From assembly GCA_900472175.1 (NCBI GenBank), contig UCHD01000005.1, positions 372,001-436,000 on the forward strand: a stretch of DNA of 64,000 bases, in the 5' to 3' direction. The notes under the pieces were generated by a model. The model saw nothing but the letters and a program-made list of their open reading frames with translations, was not told where the DNA came from and searched no databases. A program made the translations under genes and the position numbers. Of this stretch, positions 28,414 through 35,927 are shown piece after piece. This stretch comes from Hyphomicrobiales bacterium (lineage in GTDB: Bacteria > Pseudomonadota > Alphaproteobacteria > Rhizobiales > Rhizobiaceae). The stretch's first letter is position 1, and every line of letters begins with the position of its first letter.

Positions 28414-29214
28414 TCACGCATTAGCGGCAAGCTCCGCTGCTGCAATTTCGGCAACACGAAGCGCCGGTCCCGGATCGCCGCCATCCTCGAGAAACCACGC
28501 GGCGGAAAGTCCGGCATAGGCAATGATCCAGCGCAGCAACCGCTCCGGAGCCAGACCCGATTCCCGTGCTACGATAGGAAGCTGGCGGCGCAGTCTTTCC
28601 GGGTCTTGTGTTGCTGGCAGGTCGGGATTGCAGAACAGGTTGGCGTAGTCATAGCCACGCTCGCCAAGCAGGCCTTTCGGGTCGATGGCCAGAAAGCCGC
28701 GGGCTTCGAAATCGAGAATATTGCTGTGATGGATATCGCCATGCAGCACGCCGGTTTCGCGGGGCTCGGCTAACAGCGTCTTTGCGATCATGTCCGAGGT
28801 GGCGAACAGGCTGCCATGTGCGCAGGATGCAGCCTCGAGCGAACGGAACCAGATATCGAGGGGCACAAGTTCCGGATAGGGTTTCGCAGACGGGCTGTGC
28901 AGGGTTTTAACGGTCCGGCAGATGATCCGGCTTGCTGCATCATCTTTGTCATTCATCGCCATCGCCAACAGGGACTGCCTGCCTTGCGCTCGCTCCAGCA
29001 GAAGCGCATCACCCTCTTGGGCGTAGACTTTGGCGGAGCCTTCGCCGTCCCACCATTGCATCAACAAGCCGCCGCGTTTCTCTTCGCCGACGGTCGCAAC
29101 CTTCAGCATCGCGGGCAGGCCCTGCCAGCGCACGGGGAGGAGGCGGCTGGAATGGGTGATGACGGGAGCGCCGTCTGGCACGAGCGCCCAGGCCTGGATG
29201 AAATGGTCGAACAT
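28414..29214 (-). CDS. Aminoglycoside phosphotransferase-like kinase (APH(6)/hydroxyurea kinase family)
   Basis: Small-molecule kinase of 266 residues in the APH(6)/Hur family, whose members phosphorylate streptomycin or hydroxyurea. The catalytic loop is VLHGDIHHSNIL, and the metal-binding and following segment is FLAIDPKGLLGERGYDYANLFCNP; both are complete. The ATG at 29214 has GGAAGG upstream; an in-frame start six codons earlier lacks one. Homologues occur chromosomally in soil bacteria, so this need not be an acquired resistance gene; base composition and setting look native. Confidence 0.9.
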   Translation of the reverse strand: MFDHFIQAWALVPDGAPVITHSSRLLPVRWQGLPAMLKVATVGEEKRGGLLMQWWDGEGSAKVYAQEGDALLLERAQGRQSLLAMAMNDKDDAASRIICRTVKTLHSPSAKPYPELVPLDIWFRSLEAASCAHGSLFATSDMIAKTLLAEPRETGVLHGDIHHSNILDFEARGFLAIDPKGLLGERGYDYANLFCNPDLPATQDPERLRRQLPIVARESGLAPERLLRWIIAYAGLSAAWFLEDGGDPGPALRVAEIAAAELAANA

Positions 29215-29233
29215 TGCGTGCCTTCCAGTCACG

Positions 29234-29262
29234 AAAAATCCCGCCTGGTTAGGGGCGGGATT
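29234..29262 (-). terminator. Terminator of nemA
   Basis: On the minus strand, AATCCCGCC and GGCGGGATT form a strong stem followed by a T-run, about 18 bp after the nemA stop and just upstream of the kinase gene. Confidence 0.85.
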
Positions 29263-29279
29263 ATCATCTTATACGATTT

Positions 29280-30404
29280 TCAAGCAACCTGCTGTTCAAG
29301 CACCGGATAATCCGTATAGCCCTTGGCGCCGCCGCCGTAGAAAGTGGCCTGATCCGGCGTGTTGAGTGCCGCGTTTTCCTTGAGGCGTTCAACCAGATCC
29401 GGGTTGGATATAAACGGTTTGCCGAAGGCGACGAGGTCGGTCTTGCCGTCCTTGACCGACTGGATGGCGAGGTCTCGGTCGTAACCGTTATTGGTCATCC
29501 AGGCTGCCTTGCCACCGGCCTTTTCATAGGCCTGGCGCAGCGCCGCATAGTCGAACGGCTTGTCGCCCTGCTGGAAGTCGCGTGGGCCGCCGGTCGCACC
29601 TTCGATGATGTGGATATAGGACAGCTTGTACTTGGCCAGTCCCTCGGCCACGTAGGTGAACAGCGCCTGCGCATCCGGGTCGGACGCATCATTGGCGGGC
29701 GTCACCGGCGAAATGCGGATGCCGGTGCGGCCTTCGCCGATTTCCTTGGTGATGGCATCTACAACCTCGAACAGGAACTTGGCACGGTTCTCGATCGGGC
29801 CACCATACTGGTCGGTGCGGACGTTTGAGCCCGAGCGGAGGAACTGGTCGATCAGGTAGCCGTTGGCGGCATGGATCTCGACACCGTCAAACCCGGCATC
29901 GATGGCAGCGCGGGCGGCCTTGCGGTAGTCTTCGATGATGCCTGGAATCTCGGAGAGTTCCAGCGCGCGCGGTTCTGACGTTTCCGCAAAGGTGCCGGTT
30001 CCGTCAGCGTTGATCAGATAGGTCTTCGACTTTGCCTGGATGGCCGAGGCCGACACCGGCTTGCCGCCGTCCGGCTGCAGCGTCGTGTGCGAAATGCGGC
30101 CGACATGCCACATCTGCACGACGATCTTGCCGCCTGCTTTGTGCACGGCATTGGTCACTTGTCTCCAGCCGTCGAGCGCTTCCTTGCTGTAGAGGCCGGG
30201 AACGTCTGCATAGCCCTGGCCCTGATGGGTGATGGCGGTTGCTTCAGTGATCAGCAGGCCAGCGGAGGCACGCTGTTCGTAATAGGTGACATTGAGCGTG
30301 TTCGGCACGGCGCCTGGCGAGCGGTTGCGCGTCAGGGGTGCCATCACGATGCGGTTGGCAAGCTCGATATCGCCGATCTTGATGGGGTCGAAGAGGGAAG
30401 TCAT
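29280..30404 (-). CDS. nemA: Alkene reductase (Old Yellow Enzyme/N-ethylmaleimide reductase)
   Basis: FMN- and NAD(P)H-dependent reductase of 374 residues that reduces activated double bonds such as enones, maleimides and nitro compounds. It begins LFDPIKIGDIELANRIVMAPLTR, carries the FMN-site VVQMWHVGRISH, and has the substrate-binding pair His178 and Asn181 with Tyr183 in EIHAANGYLIDQFL. AAAAGGA lies upstream of the ATG. It follows an arsR-family gene by 68 bp on the same strand, so the regulator probably controls it. A terminator follows. Confidence 0.95.
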   Translation of the reverse strand: MTSLFDPIKIGDIELANRIVMAPLTRNRSPGAVPNTLNVTYYEQRASAGLLITEATAITHQGQGYADVPGLYSKEALDGWRQVTNAVHKAGGKIVVQMWHVGRISHTTLQPDGGKPVSASAIQAKSKTYLINADGTGTFAETSEPRALELSEIPGIIEDYRKAARAAIDAGFDGVEIHAANGYLIDQFLRSGSNVRTDQYGGPIENRAKFLFEVVDAITKEIGEGRTGIRISPVTPANDASDPDAQALFTYVAEGLAKYKLSYIHIIEGATGGPRDFQQGDKPFDYAALRQAYEKAGGKAAWMTNNGYDRDLAIQSVKDGKTDLVAFGKPFISNPDLVERLKENAALNTPDQATFYGGGAKGYTDYPVLEQQVA

Positions 30405-30472
30405 GGGAAGTCCTTTTCGTTTGCTGCGGGGTGTTTATCTTGGGAGGATAAAATGTTGGGCAACGTTGGCGG

Positions 30473-30766
30473 TCAGAGCGTGTTGCCGATGTCCTTCAGG
30501 AACGCTGCGATTGTGTCTTCGTTCCGTTTGTAGAAAACCCATTGGCCAACACGTTTGGTGGTGACGAGATCAGCGCGCTGCAGGATCGACAGATGGCCGG
30601 AGACGGTCGACTGCGACAGGCCGCAGCGCTCGAACTGGCTGGCACAGATGCCCATGCCCAGCGGATGATGCTGGCTGGAAAAATGCGCTTCCGGTTCTTT
30701 CATCCAGCCGAGCATCTCGATGCGCTTGGGATGCGCCAGGGCTTTGAGGATTTCGTCCTTGTCCAT
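30473..30766 (-). CDS. ArsR-family transcriptional regulator
   Basis: Winged-helix repressor of 97 residues. LKALAHPKRIEMLGWM and LSQSTVSGHLSILQRADLVTTKRVGQW form the ArsR helix-turn-helix and wing. The usual metal-binding ELCVCDL motif is absent; instead Cys41 and Cys48 flank the recognition helix, which could serve thiol-based sensing (inference). It precedes nemA on the same strand, and an AT-rich palindromic region lies upstream of its start. I infer repression of arsR-nemA that is relieved by an electrophile. Confidence 0.9.
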   Translation of the reverse strand: MDKDEILKALAHPKRIEMLGWMKEPEAHFSSQHHPLGMGICASQFERCGLSQSTVSGHLSILQRADLVTTKRVGQWVFYKRNEDTIAAFLKDIGNTL

Positions 30767-30790
30767 CAGTCTACTCTGTATCGCTAAATT

Positions 30791-30829
30791 CCGATATATC
30801 GATACGTAAATCGAGATTTACCGATATTC
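30791..30829. promoter_or_regulatory. Candidate ArsR operator
   Basis: GTAAATCGAGATTTAC (30806-30821) is a perfect palindrome with seven-base arms, and TATCGATA (30797-30804) lies next to it, all within 60 bp upstream of the arsR-family start codon. Repeated CGATAT blocks flank it on both sides. Such AT-rich twofold sites are typical for ArsR dimers. Confidence 0.55.
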
Positions 30830-30871
30830 AAGTCACGTCTTCGTGAAATTTTGGAGAGAGGAAATTTGGAC

Positions 30872-30988
30872 AAAAAAAGAGGGCCACTGGAGGACAGGGC
30901 CCTTTTAGATGTGAAGGTTATAGAACCTCCAGAGGGGAACAGCTGCTGCGGTGGTACTGGGAGGAAATGACCACCATGTGCATCAGCT
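30872..30988 (-). ncRNA. AbcR-type small RNA (alpha-r15 family), downstream copy
   Basis: Hfq-dependent trans-acting sRNA candidate of about 117 nt. It shares long identical blocks with the copy at 31076-31197. The exposed motif CTCCCAG (plus-strand 30957-30963, reverse complement) is the anti-Shine-Dalgarno seed of AbcR RNAs, which silence ABC-transporter mRNAs. A terminator hairpin of GGGCC arms ends in seven T residues. A promoter TTGAAA, 17 bases, CATATC (31023-30995, minus) places the 5' end near 30988. The position next to lsrB matches AbcR1/AbcR2 of rhizobia; which number applies is undecided. Confidence 0.85.
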
Positions 30989-30994
30989 GAATTG

Positions 30995-31023
30995 GATATG
31001 GGAAAGCCCGGCCAAAGTTTCAA
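30995..31023 (-). promoter_or_regulatory. Promoter of the downstream AbcR copy
   Basis: On the minus strand, TTGAAA (31023-31018) and CATATC (31000-30995) are separated by 17 bases. The predicted start near 30988 agrees with where the sequence begins to match the other copy. Confidence 0.6.
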
Positions 31024-31075
31024 TGCCGCGCTGCAGAAAATAGTGCAACCATAGGGATGTTCTTGAAATCTGGGC

Positions 31076-31197
31076 AAAAAAAGAGGGCCACAAGAAAAAC
31101 TTGGGCCCTTTATAGTTATGAAGGTAATTAAACCTCCAGAGGGGAACAGCTGCTGCGGTGGCACTGGGAGGAAAAAAGCCACCAAGATGCATCAGCT
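31076..31197 (-). ncRNA. AbcR-type small RNA (alpha-r15 family), upstream copy
   Basis: Second tandem sRNA of about 122 nt, same strand and architecture as the copy 90 bp downstream. CTCCCAG (reverse complement of 31164-31170) is the seed. The terminator pairs GGGCCCAAG with CTTGTGGCCC and ends in seven T residues. Promoter TTGCGA (31232-31227), 17 bases, CATACC (31209-31204). It lies 209 bp downstream of lsrB; LsrB/VtlR regulators are known to activate an AbcR gene in related genera, so control by the neighbour is likely. Confidence 0.85.
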
Positions 31198-31203
31198 GCA
31201 GTC

Positions 31204-31232
31204 GGTATGATGGTTTTTTGGGCTATTCGCAA
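31204..31232 (-). promoter_or_regulatory. Promoter of the upstream AbcR copy
   Basis: TTGCGA and CATACC on the minus strand with a 17-base spacer, seven bases before the inferred 5' end at 31197. The -10 is weak, as expected for an activator-dependent promoter. Confidence 0.5.
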
Positions 31233-31405
31233 TCATTTAATACGCATGACAGCCATGTGCCGGACGCAGATCTGCGCAATTTTCAGGCGATTTCAATTTC
31301 CCGCACGCCCTGCAGGGCAAGGGATTGAGTGAAAAATAAATCAAAACAATAGTTTGTCTAGGAGAAAGGTGGAGAACGTTTTTTGTGCAGGTGCGAAGAT
31401 CTGCA

Positions 31406-32302
31406 TCAGAAGGCCCAGTTACGGGCCTTCGCAACGATGAAATCCCGGAAGACTTTCAGCTTGGCAGCGTTCTTCATCTCGTCCGGATAGCAGAAATAGG
31501 TATCAAAAGAGGGAATCTCTGCACCGATCGGAAGTTGAATGAGGCCGGGATCGCGGCCGACGATATAGTCCGGCATCATGGCGATGCCGATACCGAGCAA
31601 GCAAGCGCGCTTGATCGAGGTCTGGCTGTTGATCTGCAGATGCGAGGGGCGGGGATTGTCCGAATCCCGGCCGGCAATCTCCAGCCAGTTGACGTCGAGC
31701 AAGTAGTTGGGTGCCGGCTCGCCGAAGGTGATGATCCGGTGGTTGTCGAGATCCTCGATCGACTGCGGTTCGCCATGCTTGTTGATGTAGGACGGCGCCG
31801 CATAGACATGCATGTGCACGGTGAACAGCTTGCGCTGGATGAGGTCTGACTGCTGCGGCTGGCGCAGCCGGATGGCGCAGTCGGCATGGCGCATGTTGAC
31901 GTCCAGTTCCTCGTTGTCGAGGATCAGCTGAACCTGCATATCGGGATAGAGCGCAAGGAATTCCTGCACCTTGTCAGTCAGCCAGCCCTGGCCGAGACCC
32001 ACCGTCGTGGTGATGCGCAGCTTGCCGGATGGCTTGTCGGTGTTCTCGGTCAGCTGGACCTTGACGCTTTCCAGCTTCATCAGCACTTCATGGGCGGTGC
32101 GATAGAGAATTTCGCCCTGTTCGGTGAGAATCAGGCCGCGGGCATGGCGGTGGAACAGCTTGATGCCGACATCCTGCTCCAGCGACGAAACTTGGCGGCT
32201 GATCGCCGATTGGGACAGGTGCAGCTTGTCGGCGGCATGGGTGAACGATCCTGCTTCTGCCGCTGCATGGAAAATACGCAGTTTATCCCAGTCTAGCGTC
32301 AT
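31406..32302 (-). CDS. lsrB: LysR-family transcriptional regulator LsrB/VtlR
   Basis: LysR-type regulator of 298 residues. In Sinorhizobium LsrB controls oxidative-stress and LPS genes, and in Brucella and Agrobacterium VtlR/LsrB activates an AbcR small RNA. The N-terminal helix-turn-helix is FTHAADKLHLSQSAISRQVSSLEQDVG, followed by the LTEQGEILYRTAHEVL linker helix and an effector domain from about residue 92. Cys142, Cys234 and Cys271 are present and could be redox-active. The ATG at 32302 gives the family length. The setting between the AbcR RNAs and trxB matches S. meliloti and supports the name. Confidence 0.9.
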   Translation of the reverse strand: MTLDWDKLRIFHAAAEAGSFTHAADKLHLSQSAISRQVSSLEQDVGIKLFHRHARGLILTEQGEILYRTAHEVLMKLESVKVQLTENTDKPSGKLRITTTVGLGQGWLTDKVQEFLALYPDMQVQLILDNEELDVNMRHADCAIRLRQPQQSDLIQRKLFTVHMHVYAAPSYINKHGEPQSIEDLDNHRIITFGEPAPNYLLDVNWLEIAGRDSDNPRPSHLQINSQTSIKRACLLGIGIAMMPDYIVGRDPGLIQLPIGAEIPSFDTYFCYPDEMKNAAKLKVFRDFIVAKARNWAF

Positions 32303-32414
32303 GGCGTTCCCCAATAGGCACTCGTGGCGGAAAACGGCCTCGTGTTTTCCGCCCCAAGGCTGATGTCTGTTCCCACTCGGGAGCGGCTTCGTTCGCCCCC
32401 ATTCTTCGCGGCTT

Positions 32415-33389
32415 CTATTCGGCCGCAATTGCGACAGGCATATGGCCTGCCAGGTATTTTTCCGCCTCGAGAGCCGCCATGCAGCCCATTCCGGCAGCGG
32501 TAATCGCCTGACGGTAGATGTCGTCGGTCACGTCACCGGCCGCGTAGACACCGGCCACATCCGTGGCGGTCGAATCGGGCGCCGTCCAGAGGTACCCGTT
32601 CGGCTTCAGGCGCAGCTTGTCCTTGAACAGTTCGACCGCAGGCGCATGGCCGATGGCCACGAACACGCCGTCGATCGGCATGTCGCTGACAGCACCGGTC
32701 TTGGTGTTGCGCAACTTGACGCCGCTGACCGAGGCCGGCATCGGCGGCTTTGCCGCCGCACCGGTATATTCAGTCACTTCGTGATCCCAGATGATCTTGA
32801 CGTTCGCCTTGGCAAACAGCCGCTCCTGCAGGATTTTTTCAGCGCGGAAATGATCGCGGCGATGCACGACCGTCACGGTCTTGGCGAGGTTCGACAGGTA
32901 GAGGGCTTCCTCAACGGCCGAGTTGCCGCCGCCGACGACGATTACATCCTTGTTGCGATAGAAGAACCCGTCGCAGGTGGCGCAGGCCGAAACCCCAAAG
33001 CCCTGGAAGGCCGGCTCGCTTTCGATGCCCAGCCATTTCGCCTTGGCGCCGGTGGCGATGATCAGAACGTCGGCCGTCCAGTCGGTGCCGCTGTCGGTCT
33101 TCAGTCTGAACGGGCGAACCGACATATCGACATCGGTAACGAGGTCGTTGACGATCTCGGCGCCGACATGCTGCGCCTGCTTGAGCATCTGCTCCATCAT
33201 CCACGGACCCTGGACAGGATCGGCATAGCCCGGATAGTTTTCCACATCGGTGGTGATCATCAGCTGGCCACCCTGTTCTAGGCCGGCAATCAGAACCGGA
33301 TTGAGCAGCGCGCGCGCCGAATAGATCGCAGCAGTATAGCCTGCCGGGCCTGAACCGATGATGAGAACTTTGGTGTGTCGGGCAGTCAT
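32415..33389 (-). CDS. trxB: Thioredoxin-disulfide reductase
   Basis: FAD/NADPH flavoenzyme of 324 residues that keeps thioredoxin reduced. The FAD loop is VLIIGSGPAGYTAAIYSARA, the redox-active disulfide is CATC in GVSACATCDGFFYRN, the NADPH loop is VVGGGNSAVEEALYL, and the C-terminal FAD motif is GVYAAGDVTDDIYRQ. The ATG at 33389 is the family start. lsrB follows 112 bp downstream on the same strand; lrp is divergent. Confidence 0.98.
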   Translation of the reverse strand: MTARHTKVLIIGSGPAGYTAAIYSARALLNPVLIAGLEQGGQLMITTDVENYPGYADPVQGPWMMEQMLKQAQHVGAEIVNDLVTDVDMSVRPFRLKTDSGTDWTADVLIIATGAKAKWLGIESEPAFQGFGVSACATCDGFFYRNKDVIVVGGGNSAVEEALYLSNLAKTVTVVHRRDHFRAEKILQERLFAKANVKIIWDHEVTEYTGAAAKPPMPASVSGVKLRNTKTGAVSDMPIDGVFVAIGHAPAVELFKDKLRLKPNGYLWTAPDSTATDVAGVYAAGDVTDDIYRQAITAAGMGCMAALEAEKYLAGHMPVAIAAE

Positions 33390-33577
33390 GGTCCGGGTCC
33401 TGTCTTTCCCGTGCAAGCGCACGGATTGTCCGTCGTCGATGAAGCCTACATTTATGAACGCAGGCCCTTCATATTCAAGTGCGGGTCCGACTTTACCAAC
33501 AGCACATGCTGGACGAGCGCACTTTTTTATCACGGCCGCGAAATTTTCTTGCGAGTTGGGTCCGGTTTCGGGCAGAT

Positions 33578-34075
33578 ATGACCGACTCAATTGAACAAGG
33601 GGCGCACGTGTTTCGCACTGAGCTGGATGCCATCGACATAAAGATCCTGCGGGAATTGCAGGGCGACGGGCGTATGACCAACGTCGAGCTGGCGCAAAAG
33701 GTCGGAATCTCCGCGCCTCCGTGCCTGCGGCGGGTTCGCAAGCTGGAGGAAGGCGGCGTCATCAAGGGCTATCACGCCCTGCTCAACGCGCCGTCGCTGG
33801 GCTTCGATCTGGTGGCTTTCTGCATGGTCGGCCTGAAGCATCAGTCCGAGGCCGATCTGAAGGCTTTTGCCGCGGCGACGAATGCGTGGCCGCTGGTCCG
33901 CCAGGCTTGGATGGTCTCGGGCGAAAGCGATTTTCTGCTACATTGCGTTTCGGAAAACCTGACCGTGTTCCAGGACTTCGTCATCGAGGTGCTGACGGCG
34001 AATGACCGTGTCGACACCGTGCGCACCATGCTGACGATCCGCCAGGTGAAAAGCGTCGGGCTGGTGGCAATCTGA
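33578..34075 (+). CDS. lrp: Lrp/AsnC-family transcriptional regulator
   Basis: Leucine-responsive regulator-type protein of 165 residues. LDAIDIKILRELQGDGRMTNVELAQKVGISAPPCLRRVRKLEEGGVIKGY is the helix-turn-helix domain, followed by the RAM ligand-binding domain with VSGESDFLLHCVSENLTVFQDFV. An alternative GTG start at 33608, behind AAGGGG, would remove ten residues and is supported by a better ribosome-binding site. It is divergent from trxB, in the same position relative to trxB and the LPS genes as in S. meliloti. Confidence 0.92.
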   Translation: MTDSIEQGAHVFRTELDAIDIKILRELQGDGRMTNVELAQKVGISAPPCLRRVRKLEEGGVIKGYHALLNAPSLGFDLVAFCMVGLKHQSEADLKAFAAATNAWPLVRQAWMVSGESDFLLHCVSENLTVFQDFVIEVLTANDRVDTVRTMLTIRQVKSVGLVAI

Positions 34076-34109
34076 TTGATCTGCCGCGGTGTGACGGCCG
34101 GTCAGGCGG

Positions 34110-34850
34110 TCACACCGGTGGAGACCAATGGGAGGTTCCGTCGACGATCGACTTCTTGATGTTGCGTGTGTCGCGCCAATTCCGTCCGATATCGACGGCA
34201 ATGTTGTAGACGGATTTCCCGGTGTAGATGTAATTCCTGAACGCAGCAACATAGCGCGTCAGGGCGGGGTTCTTGCTCGAGCGCGCCTGCTTTTCCGGAT
34301 CCAGGCTCAAGTCCATCAGCTTGGCCCAATGGCGGGCGAAATCTCCCCGGATAAACGATGGGCTGACGGTGAAGGAAGGTACTTTCCTGCGTAGGGGAAG
34401 CTCCAGGCCGAATAGAGCGTATTTGATCTTGGCATAGTGGTAGACGCCGCGCTTGCCGATATCCCAGTTCTTTTCCTTGCACATCAGCGAGATTTCCGCT
34501 GTCAAAGGATCGGAAAAAATCCCGAGAATGGACGCATCGATATCCTCGGCAAGGTTCCAATCGTCTTCCAGGTGAAACAGCACCTCGCCCGAAGAGTTTG
34601 ACCACAGACGCTCCACAGCGGCCGCATAGCCGGGCTTTTCGGGGGTATAAATCACGCATTCGGGATAGTGTCCGAGCATGATCTGGCGGCATTTTTCTTC
34701 GTCCTGCTCATCTCCCCAAAGCGGGTCGATGTTGATCGCGACACGGGAAATCGTAAAATTCTTCAACAGACGGGCCTGGAAGCTCTCCATTGTCGCCGCG
34801 AGCAGATCCGGCCGCCGGGTGGCAACGATGGTCAGTTCAATCGATGTCAT
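34110..34850 (-). CDS. Glycosyltransferase-like protein (HLEDDW paralogue A)
   Basis: Protein of 246 residues with a GT-A-like beginning (IELTIVATRRPDLLAATMESFQ) and an acidic motif FHLEDDW at residues 92-98 that could be the metal-binding DxD. Other conserved stretches are INIDPLWGDEQDEEKC and DIGRNWRDTRNIKKSIVDG near the end. A paralogue of equal length is transcribed away from it at 35118. AGGAC lies upstream of the ATG at 34850. Probably transfers a sugar in LPS or another surface glycan; donor and acceptor are unknown. Confidence 0.8.
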   Translation of the reverse strand: MTSIELTIVATRRPDLLAATMESFQARLLKNFTISRVAINIDPLWGDEQDEEKCRQIMLGHYPECVIYTPEKPGYAAAVERLWSNSSGEVLFHLEDDWNLAEDIDASILGIFSDPLTAEISLMCKEKNWDIGKRGVYHYAKIKYALFGLELPLRRKVPSFTVSPSFIRGDFARHWAKLMDLSLDPEKQARSSKNPALTRYVAAFRNYIYTGKSVYNIAVDIGRNWRDTRNIKKSIVDGTSHWSPPV

Positions 34851-35117
34851 GATAAGTCCTAGCGTGCGGCCCGGATGTTCCAGGTGGTCGTATTTTTTCT
34901 TCAAATACGGATATGGATAGTGTAAGTCAATCGCGATACGGATTGGGCTCTGTCGTGATATTTAAGTTTAAGTAGCTGAATAAAATGACAAATTTATATC
35001 GCTACGATTTGGTTTGAATGTGGCCTTCCGGCTGGTTCGGCTGGCGCGTTTTTCGGCTTCTGCCGTACAACTGCATATTTGGCCAATCGTCAGAATTTTT
35101 GCGTTCAAGGACAGTTC

Positions 35118-35861
35118 ATGCAAAAGATTGACATCGCTCTCATTTGCGGACGGCGGCCTGAGCTTCTCTACGATACACTCCACTCCTTTGAAGAAAAACT
35201 ATTCCGTCATTTCAGTATCGATAATTGCTATGCAAATATCGATCCGTTTTGCGGCGATGATGAAGATGGCCGGCTTTGCCGCTCGATGATCCTCGACTAT
35301 TTTCCGCGCGCACGGATAACCGAGCCTAAAACACCGAGTTTTGGCCAGGCCGTCAAAACAGTATGGGCGCAGGTTCAATCCCCGCTTGTGTTTCACCTGG
35401 AAGACGATTGGCTTGCGCTGGAGAGCATAACGCCGCAAAGTGTCCTGCCTTTATTTGAGGGTACCACCAGAGCAGCAAAGCTGGTCTGCAAGGAGGACCG
35501 GTGGAATGGCATTGACCAGTTCCACACAGGAAAGCGTAAGTTCGGCATTGGCGGCGTGACGCTGTGGCGCAGGAGATACAACATGTTCGGCACAGGGCCG
35601 TCATTTTTCTCATCGGAATTCGTCCGTCAGTGCTCGTCCTTGATGAATCCGGACCTGGATCCGGAGCGGCAGATGCGGCCTCCCCACAATATGCCGCTGC
35701 ATCTGTATGTCCGTCAGTTCCGGTGCCGGGTCATGCCGGGAGTGAACCAGCCCGAGTTGATCGTCGATACTGGCCGCGAGTGGCGGAAAAACAGGGATAT
35801 AGCCAAGGTTGTATCTGACGGAAAAAGTGTTTGGAGTGCCGGTAATAGCCAGATTTCCTAA
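35118..35861 (+). CDS. Glycosyltransferase-like protein (HLEDDW paralogue B)
   Basis: Protein of 247 residues, colinear with paralogue A: IDIALICGRRPELLYDTLHSFE at the start, NIDPFCGDDEDGRLC, FHLEDDW at the same residues 92-98, and DTGREWRKNRDIAKVVSDG at the end. It is clearly diverged, so the duplication is not recent. AAGGA precedes the ATG at 35118. The next gene, a pyruvyltransferase-like protein, follows after 66 bp on the same strand. Role in surface polysaccharide synthesis is inferred from motif and setting. Confidence 0.8.
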   Translation: MQKIDIALICGRRPELLYDTLHSFEEKLFRHFSIDNCYANIDPFCGDDEDGRLCRSMILDYFPRARITEPKTPSFGQAVKTVWAQVQSPLVFHLEDDWLALESITPQSVLPLFEGTTRAAKLVCKEDRWNGIDQFHTGKRKFGIGGVTLWRRRYNMFGTGPSFFSSEFVRQCSSLMNPDLDPERQMRPPHNMPLHLYVRQFRCRVMPGVNQPELIVDTGREWRKNRDIAKVVSDGKSVWSAGNSQIS

Positions 35862-35927
35862 TTGCTGTGCAATGCTGGGGGACGCATCCTGAACTGACCT
35901 GCCACCATTTGGAAAGGTTAAAAGGAA

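Noticed and set aside
30784-31192. Two overlapping leftward open frames containing repeated LFPSGG-like stretches
   Set aside because: The repeats come from the duplicated AbcR RNA sequences, including promoters and terminators. The frames run through two terminators and have no ribosome-binding site.
34088-34116. GGTGTGAC...GTCACACC inverted repeat after lrp as a terminator
   Set aside because: No T-run follows on either strand, and the right arm lies inside the coding end of the next gene.
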